A DNA stretch of 62,843 bases from Betaproteobacteria bacterium (GCA_009921265.1 RFYV01000011.1:1-62843), one strand, 5' to 3'; shown: positions 1 to 13,947, numbered from the stretch's first letter. A program made the numbers and translations. The notes: a model not told the origin generated them from the sequence alone.

Positions 1-76
1 AATCAAAATCCTATAAGAATTTGTAAACCAAAATGTCATCTGGCGAGTTAATTACTGAAATTACTAAAGGTAACCC

Positions 77-268
77 ATGAATAACAAGCCAAGCCCGATC
101 GAGTCAGATTCAAAAACCAAAAAATCAGCCAGTTGGGATTTATGGACCGAAAAAATGTCTGTCCATGAAGTTTGGGACCGTATGCGTGTTCTTAAGCTTC
201 AAGAAGTGGAGCAAAAAACCCGTCCCGCCGCCCGCATGTATTCGGGTGTTCGCATGATGAAGGCCTAA
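77..268 (+). CDS. small hypothetical protein, 63 aa
   Basis: I do not recognise this protein. It is short, polar and rich in Lys, Ser and Arg, with no signal peptide or membrane segment; the middle (Trp-Thr-Glu-Lys-Met-Ser-Val-His-Glu-Val-Trp) looks helical. It is probably a real gene because an AAAGG ribosome site (66-70) lies six bases before the ATG and its stop overlaps the stop of the convergent ABC-F gene by four bases, in the compact style of this genome. No function can be proposed. Confidence 0.6.
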   Translation: MNNKPSPIESDSKTKKSASWDLWTEKMSVHEVWDRMRVLKLQEVEQKTRPAARMYSGVRMMKA

Positions 269-2199
269 GTTTTTTCCAGCTCCGTCTCTTTTTCAATCGC
301 TTCGATTTCTTCACTGACTATCAGCCATTCGGCCTCTACGTAGGCCAGATCAGTTTCTAACGTTTTAAGCTTTTTTCCAAAGTCAGCCATTGCCGCAGGA
401 TTTTTCTCTTGATTCAACTGGTCTTGCAAATTCAATTTATCTTTTTCTAAAGAGGCAATTTTTTCTTCTAGTTGACTCAGTTTCTTTTTCAGTGGTTTTA
501 ATTTTTCTTTAGAAACATTTTGGTTTGGTGATTGCTTTTTCTGTTTAAATGATGGGCTCTTATCAGACGTTGCTTTTTTAGAACTCGATGTACTCGCCAA
601 CTGACGCGATACATCTTCCAAATGCTTTTGGTAATCGTCTAAGTCGCCGTCAAACGATTTGACCTCGCCGTCGTATACCAACCAGAACTCTTCACAGACC
701 GAACGAAGCAGCGAGCGATCGTGACTGACCAACAAAACACTGCCTTCGAAACCATTGATCGCCATACCCAAGGCTTCACGTGTCATCAAATCCAAATGGT
801 TGGTTGGTTCATCCAAAATTAATAAATTGGGTTTTTGCCAAACCACCATGGCCAACACCAAACGGGCTTTTTCGCCACCGCTCAATGTTCCTACCGATTG
901 CTTGACCATGTCATTGCCAAATCGGAATGATCCTAAAAAATCACGCAGATCTTGCTCGCGCGCTTGTGGCGAAACAATTTTGGACAAAGCGATCATGTGC
1001 TCCAGTGGCGTATCTTTTTCTTTCAAAACATCCAACTCTTGCTGCGCAAAATAACCGATGGTCAAGCCCTTGCCTTGTGTCATCGTGCCGTCTAACAAAT
1101 CAAGCGCTTGGGTTAATGTTTTAACCAATGTCGATTTGCCTTGACCGTTGGCACCCAAGATGCCGATGCGTTGGCCCGCAAGCACCGATTTTTTGACGCC
1201 TTTGAGAACGACGCGAGGGCCTTCTTCGGACTGATAGCCCATGTCAGCGTCGGAGATAGCCAGCATGGGATTGGGTAAGTTACCTGGTTCTTTAAATTCA
1301 AAATCAAAATCTGCACTCGCCAACATGGGTGCGACTCGCTCCATGCGTTCGAGCGCTTTGACGCGACTTTGCGCTTGCTTGGCTTTAGATGCTTTGGCTT
1401 TGAATCGATCAATAAATTTTTGCAAATGCGCAATTTTTTCTTGTTGCTTTGAAAATGACGCTTGTTGTAATGTCATTTGCTGACCGCGCAACAATTCAAA
1501 TTGACTGTAGTTGCCGCCGTAGCGTGTGATTTGTGCGTTGTCGATGTGCAAGGTCACTTGCGTCACCGCGTCTAAAAATTCACGATCATGGCTGATCACA
1601 ATCAAAGTGCCGCCGTATCGCTTAAGCCAGGCTTCGAGCCACACCAACGCGTCCATATCCAAGTGATTGGTGGGCTCATCTAAGAGCAATAAATCGGATG
1701 GGCACATTAATGCTCGCGCCAATTGAAGTCGCATTCGCCATCCGCCCGAAAAACTATTAACGGGTTGCATGAGTTCGGTCGTTTTAAAACCAAGGCCCAT
1801 GATCAATGATTGGGCACGTGAAACAGAATCATGTTCTCCTGCATCAGCAAGTTCTGCATACGCATGTGCAATTGCCATTCCGTCGTCGCTCATCTGAGCC
1901 GCATCGAGTTGTGCTTGTGCTTGCATCAAACGCGTATCACCCGCGCATACAAATTCTGTTGCACTGTCGGAAGTTTCTGGCATGTGTTGCGACACTTGCC
2001 CCATTTGCCATTGCTGAGGAACGGACCACTCGCCTTTGTCTTCTTGCAAGGTTCCATTGAGCAACGCAAATAAACTCGATTTGCCTGCGCCATTGCGACC
2101 GACCAAGCCTACTTTTTCACCGGGCTGTAAGGTGACCGAGGCATTTTCAAGAACCAATTTGGTACCGCGTCGAAGAGAAATATTTTGAATAACAATCAT
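265..2199 (-). CDS. ABC-F family ATPase (YheS/Uup type)
   Basis: Soluble tandem ATP-binding cassette protein of the ABC-F class, whose members act on the ribosome (translation factors, ribosome protection) rather than in transport. Two cassettes are visible: first Walker A GRNGAGKSS near residue 38, signature FSGGWRMRL and Walker B LLLLDEPTNHLD; second Walker A GANGQGKST, signature LSGGEKARL and Walker B LLILDEPTNHLD. A charged linker separates them, and a Lys/Glu-rich coiled coil forms about the last 100 residues. The 644-aa length and C-terminal coil fit the YheS/Uup branch better than EttA. The ATG overlaps the prmB stop (ATGA), so it is the last gene of the dap-prmB operon. Family is certain; the exact subfamily is not. 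Confidence 0.93.
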   Translation of the reverse strand: MIVIQNISLRRGTKLVLENASVTLQPGEKVGLVGRNGAGKSSLFALLNGTLQEDKGEWSVPQQWQMGQVSQHMPETSDSATEFVCAGDTRLMQAQAQLDAAQMSDDGMAIAHAYAELADAGEHDSVSRAQSLIMGLGFKTTELMQPVNSFSGGWRMRLQLARALMCPSDLLLLDEPTNHLDMDALVWLEAWLKRYGGTLIVISHDREFLDAVTQVTLHIDNAQITRYGGNYSQFELLRGQQMTLQQASFSKQQEKIAHLQKFIDRFKAKASKAKQAQSRVKALERMERVAPMLASADFDFEFKEPGNLPNPMLAISDADMGYQSEEGPRVVLKGVKKSVLAGQRIGILGANGQGKSTLVKTLTQALDLLDGTMTQGKGLTIGYFAQQELDVLKEKDTPLEHMIALSKIVSPQAREQDLRDFLGSFRFGNDMVKQSVGTLSGGEKARLVLAMVVWQKPNLLILDEPTNHLDLMTREALGMAINGFEGSVLLVSHDRSLLRSVCEEFWLVYDGEVKSFDGDLDDYQKHLEDVSRQLASTSSSKKATSDKSPSFKQKKQSPNQNVSKEKLKPLKKKLSQLEEKIASLEKDKLNLQDQLNQEKNPAAMADFGKKLKTLETDLAYVEAEWLIVSEEIEAIEKETELEKT

Positions 2200-3062
2200 A
2201 GAGTTTGGAGCATGTCGCGGGTCATCAGCAACACTTGTTGGTCGCCAGCACTAGTGGATAGCCAAATGGGATAAGCATTTGGAAAAGCATTTTGAAAATG
2301 ATCGTGTTCGTTACCAATTTCTAAAATCAATACGCCTTCGGTCGATAAATACAAAGCGACATCGGTCAATAATTGACGAATGAAGTTCATGCCATCCTCG
2401 CCACCTGCCAATGCTAACTCGGGTTCGGCTTTAAATTCGGGTGGCAAAGCTTGCATGCTACTTTGATTGACATACGGTGGATTGCAAACGATGACATCGT
2501 ACAAACCTTGCGCTTGATCTAACCCATCTGACACAATCAATTCAATTCGATCATGCAACTGATGTCGCTCACAATTGATTGCAGCCACTTGCAAGGCTTC
2601 AACCGATAAATCTATTCCTGTCACTTCAGCTTGTGGCCAAGCCAGCGCGCACAAAATCGCCAAACTGCCATTGCCTGTACACAAATCCAATACGCGCGGT
2701 TGTTCAGTAACTAACCAAGGATCAATTGCGCCTTCGGCCAACACCTCGGCGATCAAACTGCGAGGAATAATGCAACGTGGATCCACATAAAAAGAAACAC
2801 CTTGCAACCAAGCTTCTTGCGTGAGGTAGGCCGCCGGTAATCGACTGAAGACTCTTTCATCGATAATTTTTTCTACCGATTGAATTTGTTGTGAGCTCAA
2901 AATATCTGTATGCGAATTGATATCGGTATCTAGCGGCAAGCCCAACTTCCAAAGCACCAACCAAACCGCCTCGTCTGTTGCGTTGGTCGTGCCTTGACCA
3001 AAGGAGATTTTTTCGTGCGTGAGTTTTTGCTCTTGTTGCAAGACCAGTTCTTGAAGTGTCAC
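2196..3062 (-). CDS. prmB: ribosomal protein L3 glutamine N5-methyltransferase
   Basis: SAM-dependent methyltransferase of the HemK/PrmB family that methylates a glutamine side chain, in PrmB on ribosomal protein L3. The N-terminal helical part is followed by the SAM-binding motif [13 protein letters not shown] and the diagnostic CNPPYV motif that binds the glutamine amide. The 288-aa length and the early segment [15 protein letters not shown] suggest PrmB rather than PrmC (release factor methylation). The start is a GTG overlapping the dapE stop (GTGA), which implies translational coupling. prmB next to dapE is a common Burkholderiales arrangement. Confidence 0.92.
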   Translation of the reverse strand: MTLQELVLQQEQKLTHEKISFGQGTTNATDEAVWLVLWKLGLPLDTDINSHTDILSSQQIQSVEKIIDERVFSRLPAAYLTQEAWLQGVSFYVDPRCIIPRSLIAEVLAEGAIDPWLVTEQPRVLDLCTGNGSLAILCALAWPQAEVTGIDLSVEALQVAAINCERHQLHDRIELIVSDGLDQAQGLYDVIVCNPPYVNQSSMQALPPEFKAEPELALAGGEDGMNFIRQLLTDVALYLSTEGVLILEIGNEHDHFQNAFPNAYPIWLSTSAGDQQVLLMTRDMLQTL

Positions 3063-4234
3063 GTTGATGCGTTAACTGAAGATGTGCGTTGCTGCAATAA
3101 ACGCAACACATGAACATAAATATGCTGCAAAGGCTCCATATCAACGATTCGAATGTGTTCATCAATTTTGTGAATGCTTGCGTTGGGTGGACCTACTTCA
3201 ATCACTTGTGGGCAAATCTGAGCAATGAATCGACCGTCGCTGGTGCCGCCTGTGGTGGAGAGCTCTGTTTCGATGCCTGTTGCCTGACGAATAGCCGATT
3301 TGATGAGATCCAAAAAATCGCCTTCGGGTGTTAAAAATGGAAGGCCACCGACAGTCCACTTTAAATCAAAATCAAGTTTGTGTTTGTTCAAAACTTGCGT
3401 GAGTCGTGTTTGCAAAGCATCAACCGTTGATTCGGTACTGAATCGAAAATTAAAATCAAGCACGCACGAACCAGGAATCACATTGTTTGCACCTGTACCC
3501 GAATGCATATTGCTGACTTGCCAACTGGTAGGTTGAAAATGTGAATTACCTTTGTCCCATTCAATACCAACCAATTCATTTAAAGCAGGTGCAAACAAAT
3601 GAATCGGGTTTTTGGCCATTTGCGGATAGGCAATATGACCTTGAACACCTTTGATGGTGAGTTTGCCACTCATGGTTCCACGACGCCCATTTTTGACCAT
3701 GTCGCCTGTTTGATTAACAGAAGTGGGTTCTCCCACAATGCACCAATCTAATTTTTCTTTTCTGGCTTGCAAGGCTTCACACACTTTGACAGTGCCATCG
3801 TATGCAGGCCCTTCTTCGTCGCTAGTTAACAAAAATGCAATGTTGAAATCGTGTTGTTGCTGTGCTGTTAAAAAATCTTCTACAGCAATGACCATTGCTG
3901 CAAGCGAAGTTTTCATGTCACTCGCGCCACGTCCATATAACTTTCCATCGCGATGCGTGGGTTTGAATGGATGGCTATTCCATTGCTCGAGCGGACCCGT
4001 TGGAACCACATCGGTATGCCCTGCAAATACAAGGGTTTGAGCTTTGGGCTGATGGCTTCTTTTGATTGCCCACAAATTAGTAACCCGAAAATTATCGGGT
4101 CCACTCGCTATGGTTTCACACTCAAAACCCAAGGGTTGAAGACGCTTAACAATTAAATCTTGACACTGCTCGTCTTTAGGTGTGACAGATTCTTGCGCAA
4201 TGAGTTGTTCGGTGAACTGAAGAATTCGCGACAT
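3059..4234 (-). CDS. dapE: succinyl-diaminopimelate desuccinylase
   Basis: M20-family metallohydrolase that removes succinate from N-succinyl-LL-diaminopimelate in the lysine/peptidoglycan precursor pathway. Zinc-site motifs are visible in order: [37 protein letters not shown] (catalytic Glu pair) and GEPTS, with a late His in the C-terminal part. The 391-aa length is slightly above the usual ~375-380. It lies three bases after dapD and overlaps prmB, so dapC-dapD-dapE-prmB-ABC-F forms one leftward transcription unit. Confidence 0.96.
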   Translation of the reverse strand: MSRILQFTEQLIAQESVTPKDEQCQDLIVKRLQPLGFECETIASGPDNFRVTNLWAIKRSHQPKAQTLVFAGHTDVVPTGPLEQWNSHPFKPTHRDGKLYGRGASDMKTSLAAMVIAVEDFLTAQQQHDFNIAFLLTSDEEGPAYDGTVKVCEALQARKEKLDWCIVGEPTSVNQTGDMVKNGRRGTMSGKLTIKGVQGHIAYPQMAKNPIHLFAPALNELVGIEWDKGNSHFQPTSWQVSNMHSGTGANNVIPGSCVLDFNFRFSTESTVDALQTRLTQVLNKHKLDFDLKWTVGGLPFLTPEGDFLDLIKSAIRQATGIETELSTTGGTSDGRFIAQICPQVIEVGPPNASIHKIDEHIRIVDMEPLQHIYVHVLRLLQQRTSSVNAST

Positions 4235-4237
4235 GGA

Positions 4238-5062
4238 TTAATCGCGCAATAAATCATTAAGGCTGGTTTTGGCGCGTGTTTGTGCGTCCACTCGTTTGAC
4301 GATGACCGCGCAATACAAACTGTATTTGCCATCTGCACTGGGCAAATTGCCAGAAACAACGACAGAACCTGCAGGAACTCTGCCGTATGTGACTTGACCC
4401 GTTGCACGATCATAAATTTTGGTGCTTTGACCAATGTAGACGCCCATGGAGATGACTGAATTTTCTTCAACAATTACGCCTTCGACAATTTCCGATCTTG
4501 CACCGATGAAACAATTGTCTTCGATGATGGTTGGATTGGCTTGCAATGGCTCTAAAACTCCGCCTAAGCCCACGCCGCCCGAAATGTGTACATTTTTACC
4601 CACCTGCGCGCATGAACCGACCGTGGCCCATGTATCGATCATGGTGCCTTCATCAACATAAGCGCCAATGTTCACATAACTGGGCATCAAAATCGCACCC
4701 TTTGCAATGTAGCTGCCGCGTCGGGCCACAGCAGGTGGCACCACACGAACACCACTGGCTTTGAGTTCAGCTTCGTCTAGATGGGCAAACTTGGTAGGTA
4801 CTTTGTCATAAAAGCCCAAGTCTCCTGACTTGATCACGTAGTTGTCTTTGAGTCTAAAACTCAGCAACACGGCTTTTTTAATCCATTGATGCGTGGTCCA
4901 TTGACCCACGCCTTCGCGTGTTGCAACGCGCAATCGACCCGAATTGAGTTCAGCAATCACATGCTCAACAGCGTCAATGATTTCCTTGGGTGCAGAAGAG
5001 GGTGAAAGCGTAGCGCGATTTTCCCAAGCGTTATCGATAGTGGATTGAAGTTGTTGGCTCAT
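4238..5062 (-). CDS. dapD: tetrahydrodipicolinate N-succinyltransferase
   Basis: Transfers succinate from succinyl-CoA to tetrahydrodipicolinate, the first committed step of the succinylase branch to diaminopimelate. The 274-aa protein has an N-terminal helical domain and a left-handed beta helix seen as hexapeptide repeats ([47 protein letters not shown]), then [15 protein letters not shown] typical of DapD. The ATG overlaps the dapC stop (ATGA). Confidence 0.97.
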   Translation of the reverse strand: MSQQLQSTIDNAWENRATLSPSSAPKEIIDAVEHVIAELNSGRLRVATREGVGQWTTHQWIKKAVLLSFRLKDNYVIKSGDLGFYDKVPTKFAHLDEAELKASGVRVVPPAVARRGSYIAKGAILMPSYVNIGAYVDEGTMIDTWATVGSCAQVGKNVHISGGVGLGGVLEPLQANPTIIEDNCFIGARSEIVEGVIVEENSVISMGVYIGQSTKIYDRATGQVTYGRVPAGSVVVSGNLPSADGKYSLYCAVIVKRVDAQTRAKTSLNDLLRD

Positions 5063-6261
5063 GATGATTTAAAAGAATTGGATTGAACAAATTGAACGAT
5101 GCGTTGCGCGGCCTCTAAACACTCCTGCGTTTGTGCCACCAAAGCCATGCGGATTCGACCTTTGCCAGGATTATGACCGTTGAACTCTCGCGCAAGGTAG
5201 GAACCCGGCAAAACAGTGACATTGTATTGAGCATACAAATCCCTGGCGAAAGCGACGTCTTCTCCGCCAGGCACGCCCGCCCACAAGTAAAAGGCCGCGT
5301 CTGGCAATTGAACATCGAGGTTCGGCGATAAAACGGGCATCACTTGTGCAAATTTTTCGCGGTACATCGCTCGATTTTCAATGACGTGTTTTTCATCATT
5401 CCATGCAGCAATGCTGGCTTTTTGAACCATGCCGCTCATGGCGCTTCCGTGATAGGTGCGATAAAGCAAATATTGCTTCATCACATCGGCGTCACCCGCC
5501 ACAAATCCGCTGCGCATACCCGGCACATTGCTGCGTTTGGATAAAGAGGTCAATGAAATTAGATTTTTAAAATCTTTTCGACCCAAGCGATGTGCGGCCT
5601 CTAATCCGCCTAAAGGCGGCTCATCTCTGAAATAAATCTCACTGTAACACTCGTCGGATGCGATTAAAAAACCATATTGATCGCTCCAAGCAAATAATTT
5701 TTCCCATTCTTTGAGCGGCATCACCGCACCCGTCGGATTAGACGGTGAGCACGCAAAAACCAGCCGAGTTTTTTTCCAAACCTCGGCGGGCACTGAGTCC
5801 CAGTCCATTGCAAAATTTTGATCGGGCAAATTGGGAATGAAATAAGGTTTGGCGCCCGATAAAAGTGCCGCGCCTTCATAAATTTGATAAAAGGGGTTGG
5901 GACACATCACCCACGCATCTTCATTGGCATCGACGATGGTTTGGGCAATTGAAAAAAGTGCTTCGCGTGACCCGTTGACTGGCAAAATTTGAGTTTTTTC
6001 ATCCAAATCAACGCCATAACGTCGCTTGACCCACCCCGCGCAGGCCTGCCTAAAGGACGGATCTCCCGCCGTTGGGGGATAGGCGCTGAGTGCATCAAAG
6101 TTGTTAGACAGCGCGTCGAACACCAATTGAGGCGTTGCGTGCCGAGGCTCTCCTATTCCGAGGCTGATGGGCCTCAGGTTCGGCGGGGGATTTACACCTG
6201 AAAACAACAGTTTGAGGCGTTCGAATGGGTAGGCTTGCAGCTTTTTTAAAAGTGGGTTCAT
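5059..6261 (-). CDS. dapC: succinyldiaminopimelate transaminase
   Basis: PLP-dependent class I/II aminotransferase that converts N-succinyl-2-amino-6-ketopimelate to succinyl-diaminopimelate. Seen: the family opening [35 protein letters not shown] and the PLP-lysine segment [18 protein letters not shown]. The open frame could extend 14 codons further, but those residues (MGSSKVYIGT...) do not look like the family; the ATG at 6261 gives a 400-aa protein with a typical N-terminus. This ATG overlaps on the opposite strand the ATG of the Hpt gene. First gene of the dap operon. Confidence 0.95.
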   Translation of the reverse strand: MNPLLKKLQAYPFERLKLLFSGVNPPPNLRPISLGIGEPRHATPQLVFDALSNNFDALSAYPPTAGDPSFRQACAGWVKRRYGVDLDEKTQILPVNGSREALFSIAQTIVDANEDAWVMCPNPFYQIYEGAALLSGAKPYFIPNLPDQNFAMDWDSVPAEVWKKTRLVFACSPSNPTGAVMPLKEWEKLFAWSDQYGFLIASDECYSEIYFRDEPPLGGLEAAHRLGRKDFKNLISLTSLSKRSNVPGMRSGFVAGDADVMKQYLLYRTYHGSAMSGMVQKASIAAWNDEKHVIENRAMYREKFAQVMPVLSPNLDVQLPDAAFYLWAGVPGGEDVAFARDLYAQYNVTVLPGSYLAREFNGHNPGKGRIRMALVAQTQECLEAAQRIVQFVQSNSFKSS

Positions 6262-6637
6262 GGCTGATATTATCGTGCCGATGTACACCTTGCTCGATCC
6301 CACCCGCGCTCAAGACTTTGCCATTAAAGACGAAGAGCTCTTCAATCTCGTTCAAACCTTTGAAAAAAGCCTGCTTGAAGATAAAAAATCCTTGTTTGAA
6401 TCAGCTCAAAACAAAAATCAAGACGATTTGCATCGCAACTTGCATACGCTCAAAGGATATTTGCCTTTTTTGTGCAGGGCAGATTTTTGCGAAAGAATTA
6501 CCGAACTCTACCAAATGGTCAGAGGCAATCAATTAGACTTGGTGCTAAGCGGCGTAATGGCCATCATGCCCTCTTTGAATGTTTTGCAGATAGAGATTGG
6601 CGATTGGCTGACAAGCTATGATTCTAAAAAGGGATGA
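6260..6637 (+). CDS. stand-alone Hpt (histidine phosphotransfer) domain protein
   Basis: A 125-aa soluble, mostly helical protein. The segment NLHTLKGYLPF, with His62 and Lys65-Gly66, followed by ADFCERITELYQMV matches the Hpt signature H-x-L-K-G plus the next helix, so His62 is the likely phospho-acceptor. Hpt proteins carry phosphate between a hybrid-kinase receiver and a response regulator. The ATG at 6260 lies back to back with dapC, the two start codons overlapping in TCATGG; a second ATG at 6281 would remove the overlap and keep the domain. No kinase is adjacent, but two Hpt-less hybrid kinases lie at 59007-62557 in the same window. Domain call is good; partnership is inference. Confidence 0.78.
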   Translation: MADIIVPMYTLLDPTRAQDFAIKDEELFNLVQTFEKSLLEDKKSLFESAQNKNQDDLHRNLHTLKGYLPFLCRADFCERITELYQMVRGNQLDLVLSGVMAIMPSLNVLQIEIGDWLTSYDSKKG

Positions 6638-6685
6638 AAAAATCACCCTCTAAAATGAATTCTTTAGATATCAAAAAGGTTTTCG

Positions 6686-9600
6686 GTGAGACTCAATTCG
6701 ATTAAGTTAGCAGGATTTAAATCCTTTGCAGAACCTACCAACTTTTTGTTGCCAGGAAAACTCGTAGGCGTTGTAGGCCCCAATGGATGTGGAAAGTCCA
6801 ACATCATCGACGCCGTTCGATGGGTTTTGGGCGAAAGTCGAGCCAGTGAATTGCGTGGTGAATCCATGCAAGATGTGATTTTCAATGGCACAACAACAAG
6901 AAAAGCCGCCAGTCGCTCCAGCGTCGAACTCATTTTTGATAATAGCGACTTTAGAGCGGGTGGTCAGTGGAATCAATACGCAGAAATTGCTGTCAAGCGT
7001 GTATTAACGCGCGACGGAACCAGCAGTTACTACATCAACAACCAGCCTGTTCGTCGTCGTGACGTTCAAGATGTTTTTTTGGGAACGGGTTTAGGACCAA
7101 GGGCTTACGCCATTATTGGACAAGGCACGATCAGTCGAATCATCGAATCCAAGCCTGAAGATTTGCGAATGTTTTTGGAAGAAGCAGCTGGCGTTTCTAA
7201 ATACAAAGAAAGACGTCGCGAAACTGAAAATCGATTGAGCGACACGCGAGAAAATCTCACGCGTGTTGAAGATATTTTGCGAGAACTCAACAGTCAACTT
7301 GAAAAATTAGAAAAGCAAGCCGAGGTTGCACAAAATTACAACAAGCTGCAATCCGACGTCAATCTCAAAAAGCACCAACTGTGGTACCTCAAGCGTCAAG
7401 AAGCTTCCAAAGATCAAAACCAAATCAAAGAGCAAGCCGAAAAAGCGGCCAATGATTTAGAGTCACGCATTGCAGATTTAAGACGCATTGAAGCTGATTT
7501 GGAAAGTATTCGTCAAGCGCATTACACGGCGGGCGATCAAGTCAATCAAGCACAAGGTCACTTGTACGAAGCCAGTGCAGAAGTTGGCAAATTAGAAGCT
7601 GAAATTCGATTTGTTGTTGAAGGACGTCAACGCGTTGAGCAACGTTTAGATCAAATTAAACAACAAACAGCGTTGTGGTCGGAACAAGCCACTCAAGCGG
7701 AACAAGAACTCACGCAACTCGATCAAGCAGCCCAACAAAGCGAAGCGATTGTTTCGCAAATTTCAAACCAGTTGAATGAGCAGCGGCAACAAATACCTGT
7801 TGTTGAAACAACTTGGCGTCAAGCGCAAGACAATGCGCAAGATCAGCGCAATTCAGTCGTGCAGATTCAACAACAAATACAAGTTTTAGCGGCCGATCAA
7901 CGCAGCATTCAAGAGCAAAGCCAACAACTTCAAAACAGGCAAGAAAAACTTCAAGCCGATCGCAATGCCATCAATGCACCCGATCACAATCAATTGGTTG
8001 AGATTAAAAATAAATTAGAAACTGCTCAAAAAACTGCGCAAAACGACGATGCTCGATTGCAAGAATTGCAAACCCAAGTGCCCGCCTTGGATGAAGAAAG
8101 AAAACAAGCGCAAGCGCTCGTCAATCAAGAAAATGTCAAAGAGTCGGATTTGTCTGCGCGCAGCCAGGCACTCAAAGCCTTGCAAGAGAAAGTTAAAACT
8201 AATGAGCGCTTAAAGCCTTGGTTGGAAAAGCATGGGCTCGAAAAATTAGAACCCCTGTGGAGTCGTATCCATATTGAAGCGGGTTGGGAAAATGCGCTCG
8301 AGGCTGCATTGCGTGAAAAACTAGCAGCGCTTGAAGTGAGTCGTTTAGATTCAATCAAATCTTTTGGCGAAGACGCTCCGCCTTCCAAATTGGCTTTTTA
8401 TACACCGTCCGGGGTTCCCAGCACCGAGCCAACATCAAGCATGCATCGCTTGGTTGATTTGTTGCGTTTGCATGATGCAGGCCAAAAGGCTTTGATGACC
8501 GATTGGTTGCATGGTTGTTTCATCGCCAAATCCATGGAAGAAGCATTAACGCTTCGCACGCAACTCAAACTTGGCCAAATGATTTTTGTGCCCAACGGGC
8601 ATGCGATCAGTACGCATAGCGTTGTCTTTTATGCACCCGATAACGAGCAAGCGGGTTTGCTTGCTCGTGCTCAAGAAATTGAAAATCTTGACAAACAATT
8701 GCGTGCGCAATCGTTTATTTCAGAAGAAGCGCGTACGTGTTTGATCAAAGCAGAAACGGCTTATTCGCAAGCGTCGCAACAATTGCTGCAAGTCAGGCAA
8801 GCGGCCACTGCATCGCAATCACAAGCGCACATCATTCAAGTGGAATTTTTGCGCTTGTCACAGCAAGCCGAACAAACCCTCACACGCACGCATCAACTAG
8901 AAGAAGATTTATCTGAAATCAAAACGCAGCTAGTGACTTTGAACGAACGCAAAGAGAAAGCTCATACCCAATTTGAAGAATTGGATATGCAGTTGGCCAA
9001 TAGCCAAGAGCGTCATGCACAACTCGAGGATGCGGTGATTGCCGCCCATCAACAACTCGAACAGGCTCGCGAACAATTACGTCTTCTTGAGCGACAAGTT
9101 CAAGAAGCTGATTTTGAAAATCGCACGCGTGTGGCTAGGCAGTCAGAACTCAAAAGACTCATTGAAACGGCCAGCACACAATCTGAAGCGATTGAAACAG
9201 AAAAACTGTCGCTTCAAGAGGAACTCTCTCGCTTATCCGATGCTGCCGCACAAGCCGGGCTTCAAAGTGCGCTCAATGTCAAGATGGAACGCGAAGCAGC
9301 CTTGTCTGCCAAACGCAGCGCCTACGACGACTTAACTGCCAAATTGCGCGCGAGCGACGATCGTCGTTTGGTGCTGGAGCGTGAACTCGAACCCTTGCGT
9401 CAACGCATCACCGATTTACAACTCAAAGAACAAGCATCTCGTTTGGGCTTTGAACAATACGATCAACTCTTAATCGATGCACAAACAGATTTAGAAGCCA
9501 CAGCAAAATCGATCGAAGATGGTCAGGTTCGTTTAACAGGTTTGCAATCTGAGATTGACAAAATTCAACGCGAAGTTCAATCCTTGGGCGCGGTTAATTT

Positions 9601-10201
9601 GGCTGCACTCGAAGAACTTACAACTTCGCGCGAGCGCAAAACATTTTTGGATGCGCAATCAGCGGACTTGAATGAAGCGATTCAAACACTGGAAGATGCG
9701 ATTAAAAAAATCGACGGCGAAACACGCGAACTTTTGGGCGGCACATTCAAAACTGTGAATGAGCATTTCGGTCGCATGTTCCCCGAATTATTTGGCGGTG
9801 GTAACGCAAAGTTGGTGATGACGGGTGAAGAAATTCTTGACTCTGGTGTGCAAGTGATGGCACAACCCCCTGGTAAGAAAAATCAAACGATTCATTTGCT
9901 CTCGGGGGGTGAAAAAGCCCTCACAGCGATTGCTTTGGTGTTTGCGATTTTTCAACTCAATCCCGCGCCGTTTTGTTTACTCGATGAGGTTGATGCGCCT
10001 TTAGACGATGCCAATACCGAACGCTATGCCAAATTGGTTAAGGGCATGGCCAAGGAAACTCAATTTTTATTTATCTCTCACAACAAAATCGCCATGGAAA
10101 TGGCCGAGCAACTCATTGGTGTCACAATGCAAGAACAAGGCGTATCTCGCATAGTGGCTGTAGATATGGTATCGGCTGTTTCTTTGACGCAAGAGTCATG
10201 A
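6686..10201 (+). CDS. smc: chromosome segregation ATPase SMC
   Basis: Core of the SMC-ScpAB condensin that compacts and separates chromosomes. The 1171-aa protein starts at GTG with MRLNSIKLAGFKSF. Walker A GPNGCGKS is at residues 31-38; a Q-rich coiled coil follows, then a hinge around residues 500-650, a second coil, the signature LSGGEKALTAIALVF near 1072 and Walker B FCLLDEVDAPLDDAN near 1105. Length is as expected. The smc-zipA-ligA order is usual for Burkholderiales. The start lies 48 bases after the Hpt gene, so they may share transcripts. Confidence 0.97.
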   Translation: MRLNSIKLAGFKSFAEPTNFLLPGKLVGVVGPNGCGKSNIIDAVRWVLGESRASELRGESMQDVIFNGTTTRKAASRSSVELIFDNSDFRAGGQWNQYAEIAVKRVLTRDGTSSYYINNQPVRRRDVQDVFLGTGLGPRAYAIIGQGTISRIIESKPEDLRMFLEEAAGVSKYKERRRETENRLSDTRENLTRVEDILRELNSQLEKLEKQAEVAQNYNKLQSDVNLKKHQLWYLKRQEASKDQNQIKEQAEKAANDLESRIADLRRIEADLESIRQAHYTAGDQVNQAQGHLYEASAEVGKLEAEIRFVVEGRQRVEQRLDQIKQQTALWSEQATQAEQELTQLDQAAQQSEAIVSQISNQLNEQRQQIPVVETTWRQAQDNAQDQRNSVVQIQQQIQVLAADQRSIQEQSQQLQNRQEKLQADRNAINAPDHNQLVEIKNKLETAQKTAQNDDARLQELQTQVPALDEERKQAQALVNQENVKESDLSARSQALKALQEKVKTNERLKPWLEKHGLEKLEPLWSRIHIEAGWENALEAALREKLAALEVSRLDSIKSFGEDAPPSKLAFYTPSGVPSTEPTSSMHRLVDLLRLHDAGQKALMTDWLHGCFIAKSMEEALTLRTQLKLGQMIFVPNGHAISTHSVVFYAPDNEQAGLLARAQEIENLDKQLRAQSFISEEARTCLIKAETAYSQASQQLLQVRQAATASQSQAHIIQVEFLRLSQQAEQTLTRTHQLEEDLSEIKTQLVTLNERKEKAHTQFEELDMQLANSQERHAQLEDAVIAAHQQLEQAREQLRLLERQVQEADFENRTRVARQSELKRLIETASTQSEAIETEKLSLQEELSRLSDAAAQAGLQSALNVKMEREAALSAKRSAYDDLTAKLRASDDRRLVLERELEPLRQRITDLQLKEQASRLGFEQYDQLLIDAQTDLEATAKSIEDGQVRLTGLQSEIDKIQREVQSLGAVNLAALEELTTSRERKTFLDAQSADLNEAIQTLEDAIKKIDGETRELLGGTFKTVNEHFGRMFPELFGGGNAKLVMTGEEILDSGVQVMAQPPGKKNQTIHLLSGGEKALTAIALVFAIFQLNPAPFCLLDEVDAPLDDANTERYAKLVKGMAKETQFLFISHNKIAMEMAEQLIGVTMQEQGVSRIVAVDMVSAVSLTQES

Positions 10202-10213
10202 GGTTTTTAATTC

Positions 10214-13377
<3,164 letters not shown>

Positions 13378-13395
13378 TTTTTTCTAGGGATCCTA

Positions 13396-13935
13396 ATGGC
13401 TATTCGTGAAATTTTAAAAATGGGTAACCCTCGTTTGTTGATTCATTCTCAACCCGTGGTTCAGTTCAACTCCAAAGAGTTGCATCATTTGCTGCAAGAT
13501 ATGCTAGACACAATGGCACACGCCAACGGAGCAGGATTAGCAGCCCCCCAAATTGGTGTAGATTGGCAAGTGGTTATTTTTGGCAGTGATGCACCCAATC
13601 CGCGATATCCTGGTGCGCCGATTATTCCTCGAACTGTTTTAATCAATCCAATCATCACGCCATTGAGTGACGAGACCGAACAAGATTGGGAAGGGTGCTT
13701 GTCTGTTCCAGGACTGCGCGGAAAAGTTCCAAGGCTCACAAAAATTCAATATCAAGGATTTGATGAAAAGGGAAACTCTATCGATCGAATCGCCGAAGGA
13801 TTTCATGCACGCGTGGTGCAACACGAGTGCGATCATTTAATTGGCAAACTGTATCCTACACGCATTACCGATTTAACGCAGTTTGGTTTTTTGGAAGTTT
13901 TATTTCCTGATGCTGATTTGAATGCCGATGATTAA
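13396..13935 (+). CDS. def: peptide deformylase
   Basis: Removes the formyl group from nascent proteins. All three metal-site motifs are present: [22 protein letters not shown] (Cys ligand) and [13 protein letters not shown] (the His-Glu-x-x-His motif; the residue after HECDH is Leu-Ile where Leu-Asp is more usual). 179 aa. It follows ligA by 18 bases. The purifying SMP-30-like gene converges on it only 12 bases beyond the stop. Confidence 0.97.
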   Translation: MAIREILKMGNPRLLIHSQPVVQFNSKELHHLLQDMLDTMAHANGAGLAAPQIGVDWQVVIFGSDAPNPRYPGAPIIPRTVLINPIITPLSDETEQDWEGCLSVPGLRGKVPRLTKIQYQGFDEKGNSIDRIAEGFHARVVQHECDHLIGKLYPTRITDLTQFGFLEVLFPDADLNADD

Positions 13936-13947
13936 ATCAGCATTGCT

